Positions 26,773 through 35,577 of a stretch of 48,012 bases of DNA are shown piece after piece. Made by a program: the position numbers and the translations under genes. Within the stretch, counting starts at the first letter, position 1. Each line of letters starts with the position of its first letter. The stretch is from an uncultured Verrucomicrobiota bacterium (GTDB taxonomy: Bacteria > Verrucomicrobiota > Verrucomicrobiia > Methylacidiphilales > UBA1321): positions 1 to 48,012 of the forward strand of contig CAIPBM010000007.1 of NCBI GenBank assembly GCA_903863295.1, read 5' to 3'. The notes under the pieces were generated by a model, which had not been told where the DNA came from, did no database searches, and worked only from the letters and a program-made list of their open reading frames with translations.

Positions 26773-27845
26773 GTGCGCTGACGCTCATTGAAACAGCGAA
26801 GGCGCTGGTCGCCGATGACAAGGGGCTGCTGGCGATGGATGAAAGCAATCCCACTTGCAACAAGCGGTTTGCGGCCTTGGGTATCCCGCAGACCCACGAG
26901 GCCCGTCGAGCCTATCGAGAGTTGATTGTCACTACGCCAAACCTCGGGGAGTGCATTAGTGGGCTGATTCTTTATGACGAAACGATTCGCGAGGCAAAGA
27001 AGGATGGCACCCCGTTTCTGAAAATCATTGTCGATGCGGGAATCATACCGGGCATCAAAGTCGATACTGGGGCGAAGGATATGGCAGGTCATCCCGGTGA
27101 GAAAATTACGGAAGGTCTCGACGGGCTACGTGAGCGTCTAAAGGAATACGCTCAAATGGGAGCCCGTTTCGCCAAATGGCGGGCGGTGATTACCATCGGT
27201 CCGGGCATTCCCAGCCGGGGTTGCATCGAGGCCAATGCCCAGGCACTTGCTCGCTACGCGGCGTTGTGCCAGGAAGCCGGGCTCGTTCCCATCATCGAGC
27301 CGGAGGTGCTGATGGAGGGCGAACACACCATGGCGCGATGTTGTGAAGTAACGGAGGAAGTCCTGCGAACCGTTTTCGACGAGATCTATGAGCAGCGTGT
27401 CATGCTGGAAGGCCTGATTCTAAAGCCCAATATGGTGCTTCCCGGATTGGCCTGTCCTCAGCAGGAAGTGGTGGATGTGGTTGCCGATGCGACGGTGAAG
27501 TGTCTCTTGCATGCCGTTCCTGCTGCCGTGCCGGGGATTGCTTTCTTATCGGGCGGTCAATCAGGCGAATTGGCCTCCGCCCGGTTGGATGCCATGAATG
27601 TTCGATTCAGAAAGCGACTTCCCTGGGCTCTCGCGTTCTCTTTCGCCCGCGGCATTCAGCAGCCTGCTATGGAGATTTGGCGAGGTCAGGAAACTCGCGT
27701 CCATTTGGCACAGGAGGCCCTTCTCTATCGGGCCAAGTGCAATCGAATGGCCCGTCGTGGTGAGTATCCTGCGGCTATGAAAGGGAACTCCACAGCAAGT
27801 GCATCACGTTGCGACGCATCCTCCAATTTAGTGAGCACTAACTAG
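26769..27845 (+). CDS. Class I fructose-bisphosphate aldolase
   Basis: A 358-residue Schiff-base aldolase. [37 protein letters not shown], the active-site lysine region [24 protein letters not shown] and the Schiff-base lysine in [11 protein letters not shown] are present, with [15 protein letters not shown] near the end. The GTG at 26769 overlaps the phosphoketolase stop (GTGA) and gives a family-like start; a longer TTG frame adds seven residues that belong to the overlap. It interconverts fructose-1,6-bisphosphate and triose phosphates. The last 25 residues are Ser/Asn-rich and not part of the barrel. Confidence 0.93.
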   Translation: MSALTLIETAKALVADDKGLLAMDESNPTCNKRFAALGIPQTHEARRAYRELIVTTPNLGECISGLILYDETIREAKKDGTPFLKIIVDAGIIPGIKVDTGAKDMAGHPGEKITEGLDGLRERLKEYAQMGARFAKWRAVITIGPGIPSRGCIEANAQALARYAALCQEAGLVPIIEPEVLMEGEHTMARCCEVTEEVLRTVFDEIYEQRVMLEGLILKPNMVLPGLACPQQEVVDVVADATVKCLLHAVPAAVPGIAFLSGGQSGELASARLDAMNVRFRKRLPWALAFSFARGIQQPAMEIWRGQETRVHLAQEALLYRAKCNRMARRGEYPAAMKGNSTASASRCDASSNLVSTN

Positions 27846-27854
27846 GAAACGACT

Positions 27855-28640
27855 ATGCGCCAGAAATTCATCATTGGTAATTGGAAAATGCACACCAATG
27901 CGGACGAAGCCGGACGGTTGGCCAAGGCCATCGCGGTTGGCGTGGGCACGGAAGACCGCGTATGCGTCGCGGTTTGTCCGCCTTTTCCTTACCTCGCACT
28001 CGTCGCGTCAAATTTAAAGGGCAGCAGTGTGGCCTTGGGCGCGCAGAATCTCTACCCCGAAAAGGAAGGCGCATTCACCGGCGAGGTCAGCCCGACGATG
28101 CTCCTCGATCTCGGCTGCAAGTTCGTCATCCTCGGACATAGTGAACGACGTCAAAAACTAGGGGAATCCAATGGGTTTATCAACCAGAAGGTACATGTTG
28201 CCTTAGACGCTGGCCTCAATGTGATCTTATGCGTTGGCGAAACGCTGGAGCAACGCGAGGCCAATCAGACCACGGAGGTGCTTGAACAGCAGATCATCCT
28301 GGGTTTGGCAGCTCTTTCAGCCGATTCCTTGCCTCGGCTAAGTATCGCGTACGAACCGATTTGGGCCATCGGCAATACCGGACATCACGCCACTCCTGAA
28401 CAAGCGGAGATGGAGCATATCGTGATCCGAAAGCGCCTTGCTCAAATGTTCGGGAAGCCGGCCCAGTCGGTGGTTATTCAGTATGGAGGCAGTGTCAAAC
28501 CAGAGAACGCCGCCGCGCTGCTCAGTCAACCTAACGTGGACGGTGCCCTCATCGGCGGAGCCAGTCTGAAAGCCGAGCAATTTCTCGCCATTGTCCAAGT
28601 TGCGATCAAGCAAACGCAAACGGATGTAAAAGCGAAATGA
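27855..28640 (+). CDS. tpiA: Triosephosphate isomerase
   Basis: A 261-residue TIM barrel. The N-terminal FIIGNWKMHTNADEA carries the catalytic Asn and Lys. KFVILGHSERRQKLGE carries the catalytic His, SIAYEPIWAIGNTGHHATPE the catalytic Glu, and YGGSVKPENAAALLSQPNVD then GALIGGASL binds phosphate. It sits 9 bp after the aldolase gene in the same operon and equilibrates the two triose phosphates for lower glycolysis. Nothing in the sequence is unusual. Confidence 0.96.
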   Translation: MRQKFIIGNWKMHTNADEAGRLAKAIAVGVGTEDRVCVAVCPPFPYLALVASNLKGSSVALGAQNLYPEKEGAFTGEVSPTMLLDLGCKFVILGHSERRQKLGESNGFINQKVHVALDAGLNVILCVGETLEQREANQTTEVLEQQIILGLAALSADSLPRLSIAYEPIWAIGNTGHHATPEQAEMEHIVIRKRLAQMFGKPAQSVVIQYGGSVKPENAAALLSQPNVDGALIGGASLKAEQFLAIVQVAIKQTQTDVKAK

Positions 28641-28688
28641 GAGCTATGTCGCAATCCATTGACGAATCCGAATGCTGGACCGACTAAG

Positions 28689-29684
28689 ATGACTGAAATT
28701 CCTCTGTATCCCTTGCGCTTTGACCCGATCTACCAATATCGGCTTTGGGGTGGTCGGCGTTTGTCCGATTTGTTGTCGACTCCGCTTCCGGGCAATGGGC
28801 CCATCGGCGAAGCTTGGATCTTAAGCGACCGCGATGACCATCCCAGTCTTGTTGCCGAAGGGCCGCTCAAAGGGGCAACAATAGCTCAGCTCCTCAAGCG
28901 ATCACCTGAACAGATGCTCGGGAAGCTAGCGGGACATTTTACCCGATTCCCTTTGCTGTTGAAGTTCCTCGATGTGACTAAGGGACTCTCGGTTCAAGTA
29001 CATCCATCGGACGCTCACAAGGAACTCATTCCCGCAGGTGATACGGGAAAAACCGAAGCCTGGGTCGTTTTGGAGAAAGGGCCCGAAGCTCGTATTTACG
29101 CGGGCCTGAAACCGGAAACCACGGCCAGCGTTATGAGGCAAGCGATTGACGACGGAACACTCGCGGATCGTTTGGCCAGCTTCACGCCCGAACCTGGCGA
29201 ATGTGTGTTGATTCGGGCTGGTACGGTTCATTCATTGCGGGACGTCGTGGTTTTCGAGGTCCAGGAAAACAGCGATGTGACCTTCCGTCTTTACGACTGG
29301 GACCACATCGATCCCCAGACTCATCAACGAAGACCTCTGCAAGTCGATCAGGCGATGGATTGCATCAATTTTACGCAAGGTGCAATCCAGCCAGTTACGC
29401 CCCAAGTGCTGGAGGGAGATCCCGTCCATCGGGAAACTTTCATTCGTTGCGACCACTTTGGGGTCTATCGAGTCAGCGGAGAGTTCCCATTTACAACGGG
29501 TAGCTCGGAAACGTGTTCTGTGCTGGTGTGCGTCGAGGGCAAGGGCGAACTGGAGCATGCCGGAGCCAATTATCTTTTCGACAAAGGCGACGCGCTGCTT
29601 TTGCCTGCCGCAGTCGGAGCGTGCTTCTGTCGTCCGAATGGCACCGTCACTTTATTGGAGGTTTCTCTTCCGGAGATTTCATAA
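28689..29684 (+). CDS. manA: Class I mannose-6-phosphate isomerase
   Basis: A 331-residue cupin enzyme. PIYQYRLWGGRRLSDLLSTP, PIGEAWILSDRDDHPS, LLLKFLDVTKGLSVQVHPSD with the first metal ligands, TGKTEAWVVLEKGPEA, and the catalytic-site ECVLIRAGTVHSLRD are seen. It interconverts mannose-6-phosphate and fructose-6-phosphate with Zn2+. A TTG-started frame begins 30 bp earlier, but the ATG at 28689 fits family starts. It stands between tpiA and a PMM-like gene and a GH130 phosphorylase, so it can feed mannose units into the fructose-6-phosphate used by the phosphoketolase. Confidence 0.93.
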   Translation: MTEIPLYPLRFDPIYQYRLWGGRRLSDLLSTPLPGNGPIGEAWILSDRDDHPSLVAEGPLKGATIAQLLKRSPEQMLGKLAGHFTRFPLLLKFLDVTKGLSVQVHPSDAHKELIPAGDTGKTEAWVVLEKGPEARIYAGLKPETTASVMRQAIDDGTLADRLASFTPEPGECVLIRAGTVHSLRDVVVFEVQENSDVTFRLYDWDHIDPQTHQRRPLQVDQAMDCINFTQGAIQPVTPQVLEGDPVHRETFIRCDHFGVYRVSGEFPFTTGSSETCSVLVCVEGKGELEHAGANYLFDKGDALLLPAAVGACFCRPNGTVTLLEVSLPEIS

Positions 29685-29687
29685 CCC

Positions 29688-30437
29688 ATGAAAAAACTCA
29701 TCGTTTTTGACTTGGACGGTACGCTGGCTGAAAGCAAGGCATCCATTGACACGGAGATGGCTACCTTGCTCGATTCGCTCCTCAAAATCACCAAGGTGTC
29801 CGTTATTTCCGGTGGTGCTTGGTCACAATTCGAAAAACAAGTGCTGGCTCACCTTTCCCATGACGAGCGCCTGAAGAACCTGTCTCTCCTGCCGACCTGC
29901 GGTACCAAGTTCTACAAATATGATTCGAAATGGGAACTTCTCTATTCGGAGGATTTCACCGCAGCGGAAAAAAAGAAGATCCTTGCCTCATTGCAGCAGG
30001 CAGCCGAGACACCTAATTTAAAACCCAAAAAAACTTGGGGTGAGCTGATTCAAGACCGGGGTAGCCAAATCACATTCTCCGGCCTGGGGCAGAAAGCTCC
30101 CCTGGAAGAGAAGAAGAAATGGGATCCTGACTTTAGCAAACGACAGAAGATCAAAACTCTGCTCGACAAACTTATCCCGGAATTTTCTGTGCGACTCGGT
30201 GGCACGACATCCATCGACGTCACCCAGCACGGCATTGACAAGGCTTATGGAATTCGAAAATTGCGAGACGTTCTAGGTATTTCCATTTCGGAGATGATTT
30301 TTATCGGCGACGCCGTGTTCCCGGGCGGGAACGACTATCCGGCCAAACAGGCTGGCGCTTTATCCATCCGCGTGAAAGACCCCCACGAGACCAAGAGAGT
30401 CGTTGAAGCCATTATCGCTTGTCTGGAGGAAAATTGA
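29688..30437 (+). CDS. HAD-IIB protein resembling eukaryotic phosphomannomutase
   Basis: A 249-residue HAD-superfamily protein. LIVFDLDGTLAESKASI carries the nucleophile and acid Asp pair. VSVISGGAWSQFEK is motif II, SIDVTQHGIDKAYGIRKL has the motif III lysine, and FIGDAVFPGGNDYPA is motif IV. The PGGND element and overall length match the eukaryotic-type phosphomannomutases (PMM/HAD-IIB), which interconvert mannose-1- and mannose-6-phosphate. The gene begins 3 bp after manA, and its stop overlaps the TTG start of the GH130 gene. A plain sugar-phosphate phosphatase is the alternative; neighbours favour the mutase. Confidence 0.82.
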   Translation: MKKLIVFDLDGTLAESKASIDTEMATLLDSLLKITKVSVISGGAWSQFEKQVLAHLSHDERLKNLSLLPTCGTKFYKYDSKWELLYSEDFTAAEKKKILASLQQAAETPNLKPKKTWGELIQDRGSQITFSGLGQKAPLEEKKKWDPDFSKRQKIKTLLDKLIPEFSVRLGGTTSIDVTQHGIDKAYGIRKLRDVLGISISEMIFIGDAVFPGGNDYPAKQAGALSIRVKDPHETKRVVEAIIACLEEN

Positions 30438-31546
30438 CTAATCCCTTCCAATTGCGTCGCATGGGTATGCTCATGGAGCCGGAACCCGGCAACCCGCAGG
30501 AGAGCGAAGGCGTGTTGAATCCGGGAGTCGCGCGTGCTCCCGACGGAAAGCTATACCTCTTTCCGCGAATCGTGGCAGAGGGCAACTATTCGAGAATTGG
30601 CATTGCCGAGGTTCATTTCAATGAGGTCGGCGACCCGTGCAGCGTTGAACGCCTTGGCATCGCACTCGAGCCGGAAGCTGATTACGAAAAGACCTCGCAT
30701 GGCGGCGGTGGTTGCGAAGATCCGCGCATCACGTTCGTGGAACCACTCCAGCGCTATGTGATGACTTACGCAGCGCTATCGTCCATGGGACCACGGATCG
30801 CCTTCGCCATTTCGGACGATTTATTTCACTGGAAGCGACTAGGTCTCGCGACTTTTGCTCCATATAACGGTATCGATTTCATCCATGTGGACAACAAGGA
30901 CGCCAGTCTGTTCCCCATCGCGATTGCCAACCATTGCGGAAAGATGCAGATGGCCCTCCTGCATCGCCCTCTTTTCCCAGGCACCCGACCAGAAGAAACA
31001 GCCTGTCAGGAGGGGCCTCGCCAAGTGGATTTGGACCATGAAAGTATCTGGATTTCCTACTGTCCCATGCCTCCGCTGGGTGGCGAACCGAAGCATTTGG
31101 GTTTATTCAATTCACATCATCGCCTGGCCGCCCCGGTTGCTCCCTGGGCACGATTGAAAATCGGTGCGGGAACTCCCCCGGTCCTGACCCGGCACGGCTG
31201 GATGATCATTTATCACGGTGTAAGCGAAATGGCCGGATCGACCACTAAAGCACACCATTTGTGCTATTCCGCCGGAGTGATGATTCTATCGGAAAAACAT
31301 CCGCACGAAGTGCTCTATAGGTCGGCGGAACCGATCTTGACTCCAACGCTCCCCCAAGAGCGCATCGGAACGATAGGCAACGTCGTCTTCCCAACCGGCA
31401 TTGACCGTCGTAACGATCTTGGTTCACCAGACCGCTTCGATGTTTATTACGGCATGGCCGACAACCGCATCGGTGTGGCCCGGCTCGATGTGCCGGATTC
31501 CTTGCCGTCGGGAGGAGTTGCCGCCCAGCCCACAGGGAAGGTGTAA
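30434..31546 (+). CDS. GH130-family beta-mannoside phosphorylase-like protein
   Basis: A 370-residue five-bladed-propeller protein. GVLNPGVARAPDGKLYLFPR, the acid in GGGGCEDPRITFVEPLQRYV, and a Pi-site region with GWMIIYHGVS and HHLCYSAGVMIL match glycoside hydrolase family 130. Members cleave beta-mannosides with Pi and release alpha-mannose-1-phosphate. The TTG at 30434 has GGAGG four bases before it and overlaps the HAD stop codon, so it is the chosen start. With the PMM-like and ManA genes directly upstream, mannose-1-phosphate could be turned into fructose-6-phosphate. The exact linkage (beta-1,2 or beta-1,4) cannot be read from the sequence. Confidence 0.85.
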   Translation: MTNPFQLRRMGMLMEPEPGNPQESEGVLNPGVARAPDGKLYLFPRIVAEGNYSRIGIAEVHFNEVGDPCSVERLGIALEPEADYEKTSHGGGGCEDPRITFVEPLQRYVMTYAALSSMGPRIAFAISDDLFHWKRLGLATFAPYNGIDFIHVDNKDASLFPIAIANHCGKMQMALLHRPLFPGTRPEETACQEGPRQVDLDHESIWISYCPMPPLGGEPKHLGLFNSHHRLAAPVAPWARLKIGAGTPPVLTRHGWMIIYHGVSEMAGSTTKAHHLCYSAGVMILSEKHPHEVLYRSAEPILTPTLPQERIGTIGNVVFPTGIDRRNDLGSPDRFDVYYGMADNRIGVARLDVPDSLPSGGVAAQPTGKV

Positions 31547-31584
31547 GATTCCCGTAGCGGGCATCTCAAATCGCAAAGGCACAT

Positions 31585-34464
31585 ATGGATCCCACTACCA
31601 AGAAACCGACGACAACAGACTTAAAGCCCGGAGCGAAGCCTGAGTCCAAGGACGATTTGAAATCCATCCCAATGGCGGAGGTGGAGAAGAAGTTAGGTAC
31701 ATCGCCGGATGGGCTCACCCAGGCCGAAGCAACGAAACGGTTAGACCAATATGGTCCGAATGAGCTTGAGGCGAAAAAATCCAATCTCATTCTCAAGTTT
31801 CTCTCTTATTTTTGGGGTCCGATCCCATGGATGATCGAAATCGCCGTTATTCTGTCCGCTGCTGCAAGGCACTGGCCAGATTTCTTTATCATTCTCGTTT
31901 TGCTTCTGTCGAACGCTGTCGTGGGATTTTGGGAAGAAAAGCAGGCGGGCGACGCCATTGCCGCTCTTAAGGCCAAGCTGGCGATCAAGGCTCGGGTCAA
32001 AAGAGATGGGAAGTGGATAAATCCGGCGGCGCGTGACCTAGTGCCAGGTGACGTCATCCGGCTACGTCTAGGGGATGTTGTCCCAGCGGATGCGCGGTTG
32101 CTCGACGGCGACGAAATCTCGCTCGATCAATCCGCATTAACAGGGGAGTCGCTGCCCGCGACGCGCAAATCTGGCGAAGCAGTTTTCTCGGGATCGATTG
32201 TCCGCCGGGGTGAAATTGGCGCGTTGGTTTATGCCACCGGTACTAAAACCTATTTTGGCAAGACAGCTCAGTTGGTAGAAACGGCCGTCACCGTGAGCCA
32301 CTTTCAGAAGGCCTTGCTGAAGATAGGCAATTATCTGATCGTTTTGGCAGCGGTGCTGGTTGCGGTCATCATCACGGTCGCGATCTTTAGAGGGGATCCC
32401 ATTCTCGATACGCTCCAGTTCGCGTTGGTTTTGACCGTGGCCGCGATACCAGTGGCGATGCCGACCGTTTTGTCGGTGACGATGGCAGTCGGTGCGAGGT
32501 TGCTGGCCAAGAAACAGGCGGTTGTGAGCAAGCTGGTCGCTATCGAGGAGTTGGCGGGGGTCGATATCATTTGTGCGGACAAGACCGGCACGCTGACCCA
32601 GAACAAGCTGACTCTGGGCGATCCCTTTTGCGTCAACGGCATTCCTGCGGATCAAGTGATCCTCGACGGCGCGTTGGCTTCCCGCTCCGATAACAATGAC
32701 ACCATTGATCTGGCAGTTATAGGCGGCCTTAAAAACAAGAATGCGACCAAGGATTTTCAAGTCACGCATTTCACGCCCTTCGATCCGGTGCATAAGCGCA
32801 CGGAGGCCAGCGTCAAAGACAAGGATGGGAAAGAATTCAAGGTCACCAAGGGGGCACCTCAGGTGATCATGCAGTTATCGGCTAACGCGGGACAGGTGAA
32901 GTCAGACGTCGACAAAGCGGTCAACGAATTTGCGGCGCGCGGGTTTCGTGCTCTGGGTGTGGCCCGAGCTGAGGGCAACGGCCCGTGGCAGTTCGTCGGA
33001 GTACTTCCCCTGTTCGACCCGCCTCGCGTTGATGCCAAGGAAACCATCGCGACGGCGCTTAAGATGGGCGTGAAAGTCAAAATGGTGACAGGCGACGCCC
33101 TCGCCATCGCGAAGGAAACCGCGAAGAAGTTGGACTTGGGTACGAACATTCTCGATGCCGCAGCGTTGGGCGACGCCAATAAGCAGGAGACCGATCAAGT
33201 GACCGATGAAATCGTAACAGCCGATGGCTTTGCCCAGGTTTTTCCCGAGCACAAGTTCCATATCGTGGATGTATTGCAGAAGCACGGTCATCTCGTCGGC
33301 ATGACCGGTGACGGGGTCAATGATGCCCCAGCACTCAAGAAAGCCGATTGCGGTATCGCCGTGTCGGGCGCAACTGACGCCGCCCGCGCCGCAGCGGCCA
33401 TTGTTCTGCTTACGCCCGGCCTGTCGGTGATCATTGACGCGATTAAGGAGAGCCGCCGCATTTTTCAGCGGATGAACAGTTATGCGATCTATCGCATTGC
33501 CGAGACCTTGCGAGTGCTGTTCTTCATGACGCTGGCGATCCTCGTTTTCAATTTTTATCCACTGACGGCGGTCATGATCGTGATGCTGGCGCTGCTCAAC
33601 GACGGAGCCATTCTCTCGATTGCCTACGACAATGTTAAGTTTAAGGCCCAGCCCGAGGCCTGGAATATGCGGATGGTGCTTGGAATCTCCACCGTACTGG
33701 GCGTTATCGGGGTAGTGGCGGCGTTTGGGCTGTTTTACCTGGGCGAGCGAGTCTTCCATCTCGACCGTCCCCACATCCAGACCCTGATGTACTTGAAGCT
33801 GTCCGTCGCGGGACACCTGACGATCTTCCTCACGCGCACGCGGGGGCCATTCTGGTCGATACGTCCGGCCCGAATTTTATGGATGGCTGTGCTAGGCACC
33901 CAAACTTTAGCGACGTTGATCGCGGTCTATGGAGTGTTTATGACGCCTCTTGGCTGGAAGTGGGCCGGTTTTGTGTGGGGCTACGCGCTCATTTGGTTTC
34001 TCATTAATGACCGAGTCAAGTTGCTCGCCTATCGAATTTTCGATCCGGTAAAGGCTGTTCCTGCCCACCAAGCCTCAGCGGAAACGAAGCCTGAAAATGA
34101 TGCCCATTCAAAGCCTGAGGCAAAATGCGGGGCTAAGCCTGAAGTTCAGACCGACTCCAAGACGGAAACAGGAGACACCGCGAAATCCGAGGAAAAAGCA
34201 GACGCGAAGCCTGACGCCGAGGGGGAATCCAAGCCGGAAGCTAAAGACCGCCTGAAACCCAAGATGAAAGTAGTCCCGAAGGTCGATGGCAAAGATAAAC
34301 CCACACCCGAAACCAAGACACTGTCCGAACCAAACCCTCAACTCGTCAAGCGAGTCCATGAACTTTACGAAGAATTAGGACGGGAAGATGTTCGAGCGGT
34401 TCAGGACTGGGAAAAAAGCGAGCGGGAAGCTCACAAAGATGCACTCGATAAGGCCGATAAATAA
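31585..34464 (+). CDS. P-type H+-ATPase (plasma-membrane type, P3A) with repetitive charged tail
   Basis: A 959-residue pump. Residues 1-30 are Lys/Pro-rich. The A domain has DQSALTGESLPATRKSG, the P domain has the phosphorylated Asp in ICADKTGTLTQNKLTLG, and the hinge has TGDGVNDAPALKKADCGIAV. About ten membrane helices are visible, with DGAILSIAYDNVKF before the last group. It should expel H+ at the cost of ATP and so control cytoplasmic pH. Unlike typical family members it ends in about 130 residues of Lys/Pro/Glu repeats (KPE, KPD, KPEAK) plus a helix PQLVKRVHELYEELGREDVR. It follows the GH130 gene by 38 bp. Confidence 0.92.
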   Translation: MDPTTKKPTTTDLKPGAKPESKDDLKSIPMAEVEKKLGTSPDGLTQAEATKRLDQYGPNELEAKKSNLILKFLSYFWGPIPWMIEIAVILSAAARHWPDFFIILVLLLSNAVVGFWEEKQAGDAIAALKAKLAIKARVKRDGKWINPAARDLVPGDVIRLRLGDVVPADARLLDGDEISLDQSALTGESLPATRKSGEAVFSGSIVRRGEIGALVYATGTKTYFGKTAQLVETAVTVSHFQKALLKIGNYLIVLAAVLVAVIITVAIFRGDPILDTLQFALVLTVAAIPVAMPTVLSVTMAVGARLLAKKQAVVSKLVAIEELAGVDIICADKTGTLTQNKLTLGDPFCVNGIPADQVILDGALASRSDNNDTIDLAVIGGLKNKNATKDFQVTHFTPFDPVHKRTEASVKDKDGKEFKVTKGAPQVIMQLSANAGQVKSDVDKAVNEFAARGFRALGVARAEGNGPWQFVGVLPLFDPPRVDAKETIATALKMGVKVKMVTGDALAIAKETAKKLDLGTNILDAAALGDANKQETDQVTDEIVTADGFAQVFPEHKFHIVDVLQKHGHLVGMTGDGVNDAPALKKADCGIAVSGATDAARAAAAIVLLTPGLSVIIDAIKESRRIFQRMNSYAIYRIAETLRVLFFMTLAILVFNFYPLTAVMIVMLALLNDGAILSIAYDNVKFKAQPEAWNMRMVLGISTVLGVIGVVAAFGLFYLGERVFHLDRPHIQTLMYLKLSVAGHLTIFLTRTRGPFWSIRPARILWMAVLGTQTLATLIAVYGVFMTPLGWKWAGFVWGYALIWFLINDRVKLLAYRIFDPVKAVPAHQASAETKPENDAHSKPEAKCGAKPEVQTDSKTETGDTAKSEEKADAKPDAEGESKPEAKDRLKPKMKVVPKVDGKDKPTPETKTLSEPNPQLVKRVHELYEELGREDVRAVQDWEKSEREAHKDALDKADK

Positions 34465-34500
34465 GCAGTAGCAAAGCGCGCGCCCAGTTCGAGCGAAGCA

Positions 34501-35223
34501 ATGATTATGAAAATTGATTCAAAAGATTTCCGTGTGCAATCCGGAGACGAGATCGATCTCAGTACGAGACCGACTTCTATCAAATCCTTCTACAAGTCGA
34601 AGAAGCATTATCAAAAGCATTTGAGACAACACGTCGAGGAGTTGACTTCCCTTCAACGTCTTCACTACGCGTCCAACCGCTATGCCTTGATGTTGATTTT
34701 TCAGGGGATGGACGCAGCAGGAAAAGACGGTGCGATTCGGCATGTCATGTCTGGAATCAATCCACAGGGATGTGAGGTTTTCAGCTTCAAACAGCCGAGC
34801 GCCGAGGAACTGGAACATGATTTCCTGTGGCGCACAACCTGCCATCTACCGGAACGCGGGCGGATAGGAATATTCAATCGCTCTTACTACGAGGAAGTGC
34901 TGGTCGTTCGCGTACATCCGGAGATTTTACGCAGTCAGGGGCTTCCAGAAGAATTACTCCACGAGAAGGGCATTTGGACAAATCGATACCGGTCTATCGT
35001 GAATCTGGAGGACCACCTCTTCGAGAATGGAACGCGAACGGTTAAAATATTTCTTCATCTCTCGAAAGACGAACAGCGGAAGCGGTTCCTCGGGCGGATC
35101 GACGAGCCCGACAAGAACTGGAAATTCAGCCTCTCGGACATTCACGAGAGAAAATACTGGCAGCATTACCAGAAGGCTTACGAGGATTGCCTAAACGCGA
35201 CGAGTACCCACCACGCGCCTTGA
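34501..35223 (+). CDS. Polyphosphate kinase 2 (PPK2), interrupted by an in-frame TGA
   Basis: A PPK2-family kinase whose frame ends after 240 residues. The Walker A-type [20 protein letters not shown], the Walker B-type region [20 protein letters not shown], the lid-like [20 protein letters not shown] and [13 protein letters not shown] are present. The TGA at 35221 stands where the family has the Trp of the WYVVPADDK motif, and the same frame continues for 52 conserved residues. PPK2 transfers phosphate between polyphosphate and nucleotides, which would buffer ATP when respiration stops. As read, the protein lacks the last helix of the fold and may be inactive unless the codon is read through or the base is an error. 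Confidence 0.9.
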   Translation: MIMKIDSKDFRVQSGDEIDLSTRPTSIKSFYKSKKHYQKHLRQHVEELTSLQRLHYASNRYALMLIFQGMDAAGKDGAIRHVMSGINPQGCEVFSFKQPSAEELEHDFLWRTTCHLPERGRIGIFNRSYYEEVLVVRVHPEILRSQGLPEELLHEKGIWTNRYRSIVNLEDHLFENGTRTVKIFLHLSKDEQRKRFLGRIDEPDKNWKFSLSDIHERKYWQHYQKAYEDCLNATSTHHAP

Positions 35224-35382
35224 TACGTCGTTCCTGCCGATGATAAGGATAACGCGCGCCTGATCGTTTCTCAAATTGTTCTGGATGTCTTCAGCGATCT
35301 GAAGATGGCCTATCCGAAGACCACCGCGAAGCGTCGGAAAGAGTTGAAGTCCATTCGCGAGTTGCTCGCAAATAAGGCTTGA
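35221..35382 (+). pseudogene. In-frame C-terminal continuation of PPK2 beyond the TGA
   Basis: After the TGA at 35221-35223 the frame reads [20 protein letters not shown], then [11 protein letters not shown] and a Lys/Arg-rich helix ending RELLANKA before a TGA at 35380-35382. This is the normal PPK2 ending. A single TGG-to-TGA change explains the break; no frameshift is needed. A read-through product would have 293 residues, the usual family length. Confidence 0.85.
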
Positions 35383-35577
35383 GTGAAGTACGCAAAGAAA
35401 GTCTTTATTTCTTAAAGCGAGCGGCCCAACCCCGAGGGCATTATTCGATAACCTACCTGCGACTCGATTTGTTCGTGACTGGTCGACGGGATGTTCATTA
35501 GACCCTATTTTGTAACTCAGGCTACGGACAATCCCTCCTCATGGTGATTGTGGGAGTCAGTCTAATAAGAAACCGAT

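Noticed and set aside
34501..35382. Selenocysteine at the PPK2 TGA
   Set aside because: The family has Trp, not Cys, at this position, and no selenocysteine insertion hairpin is evident just downstream; a nonsense change or error is simpler.
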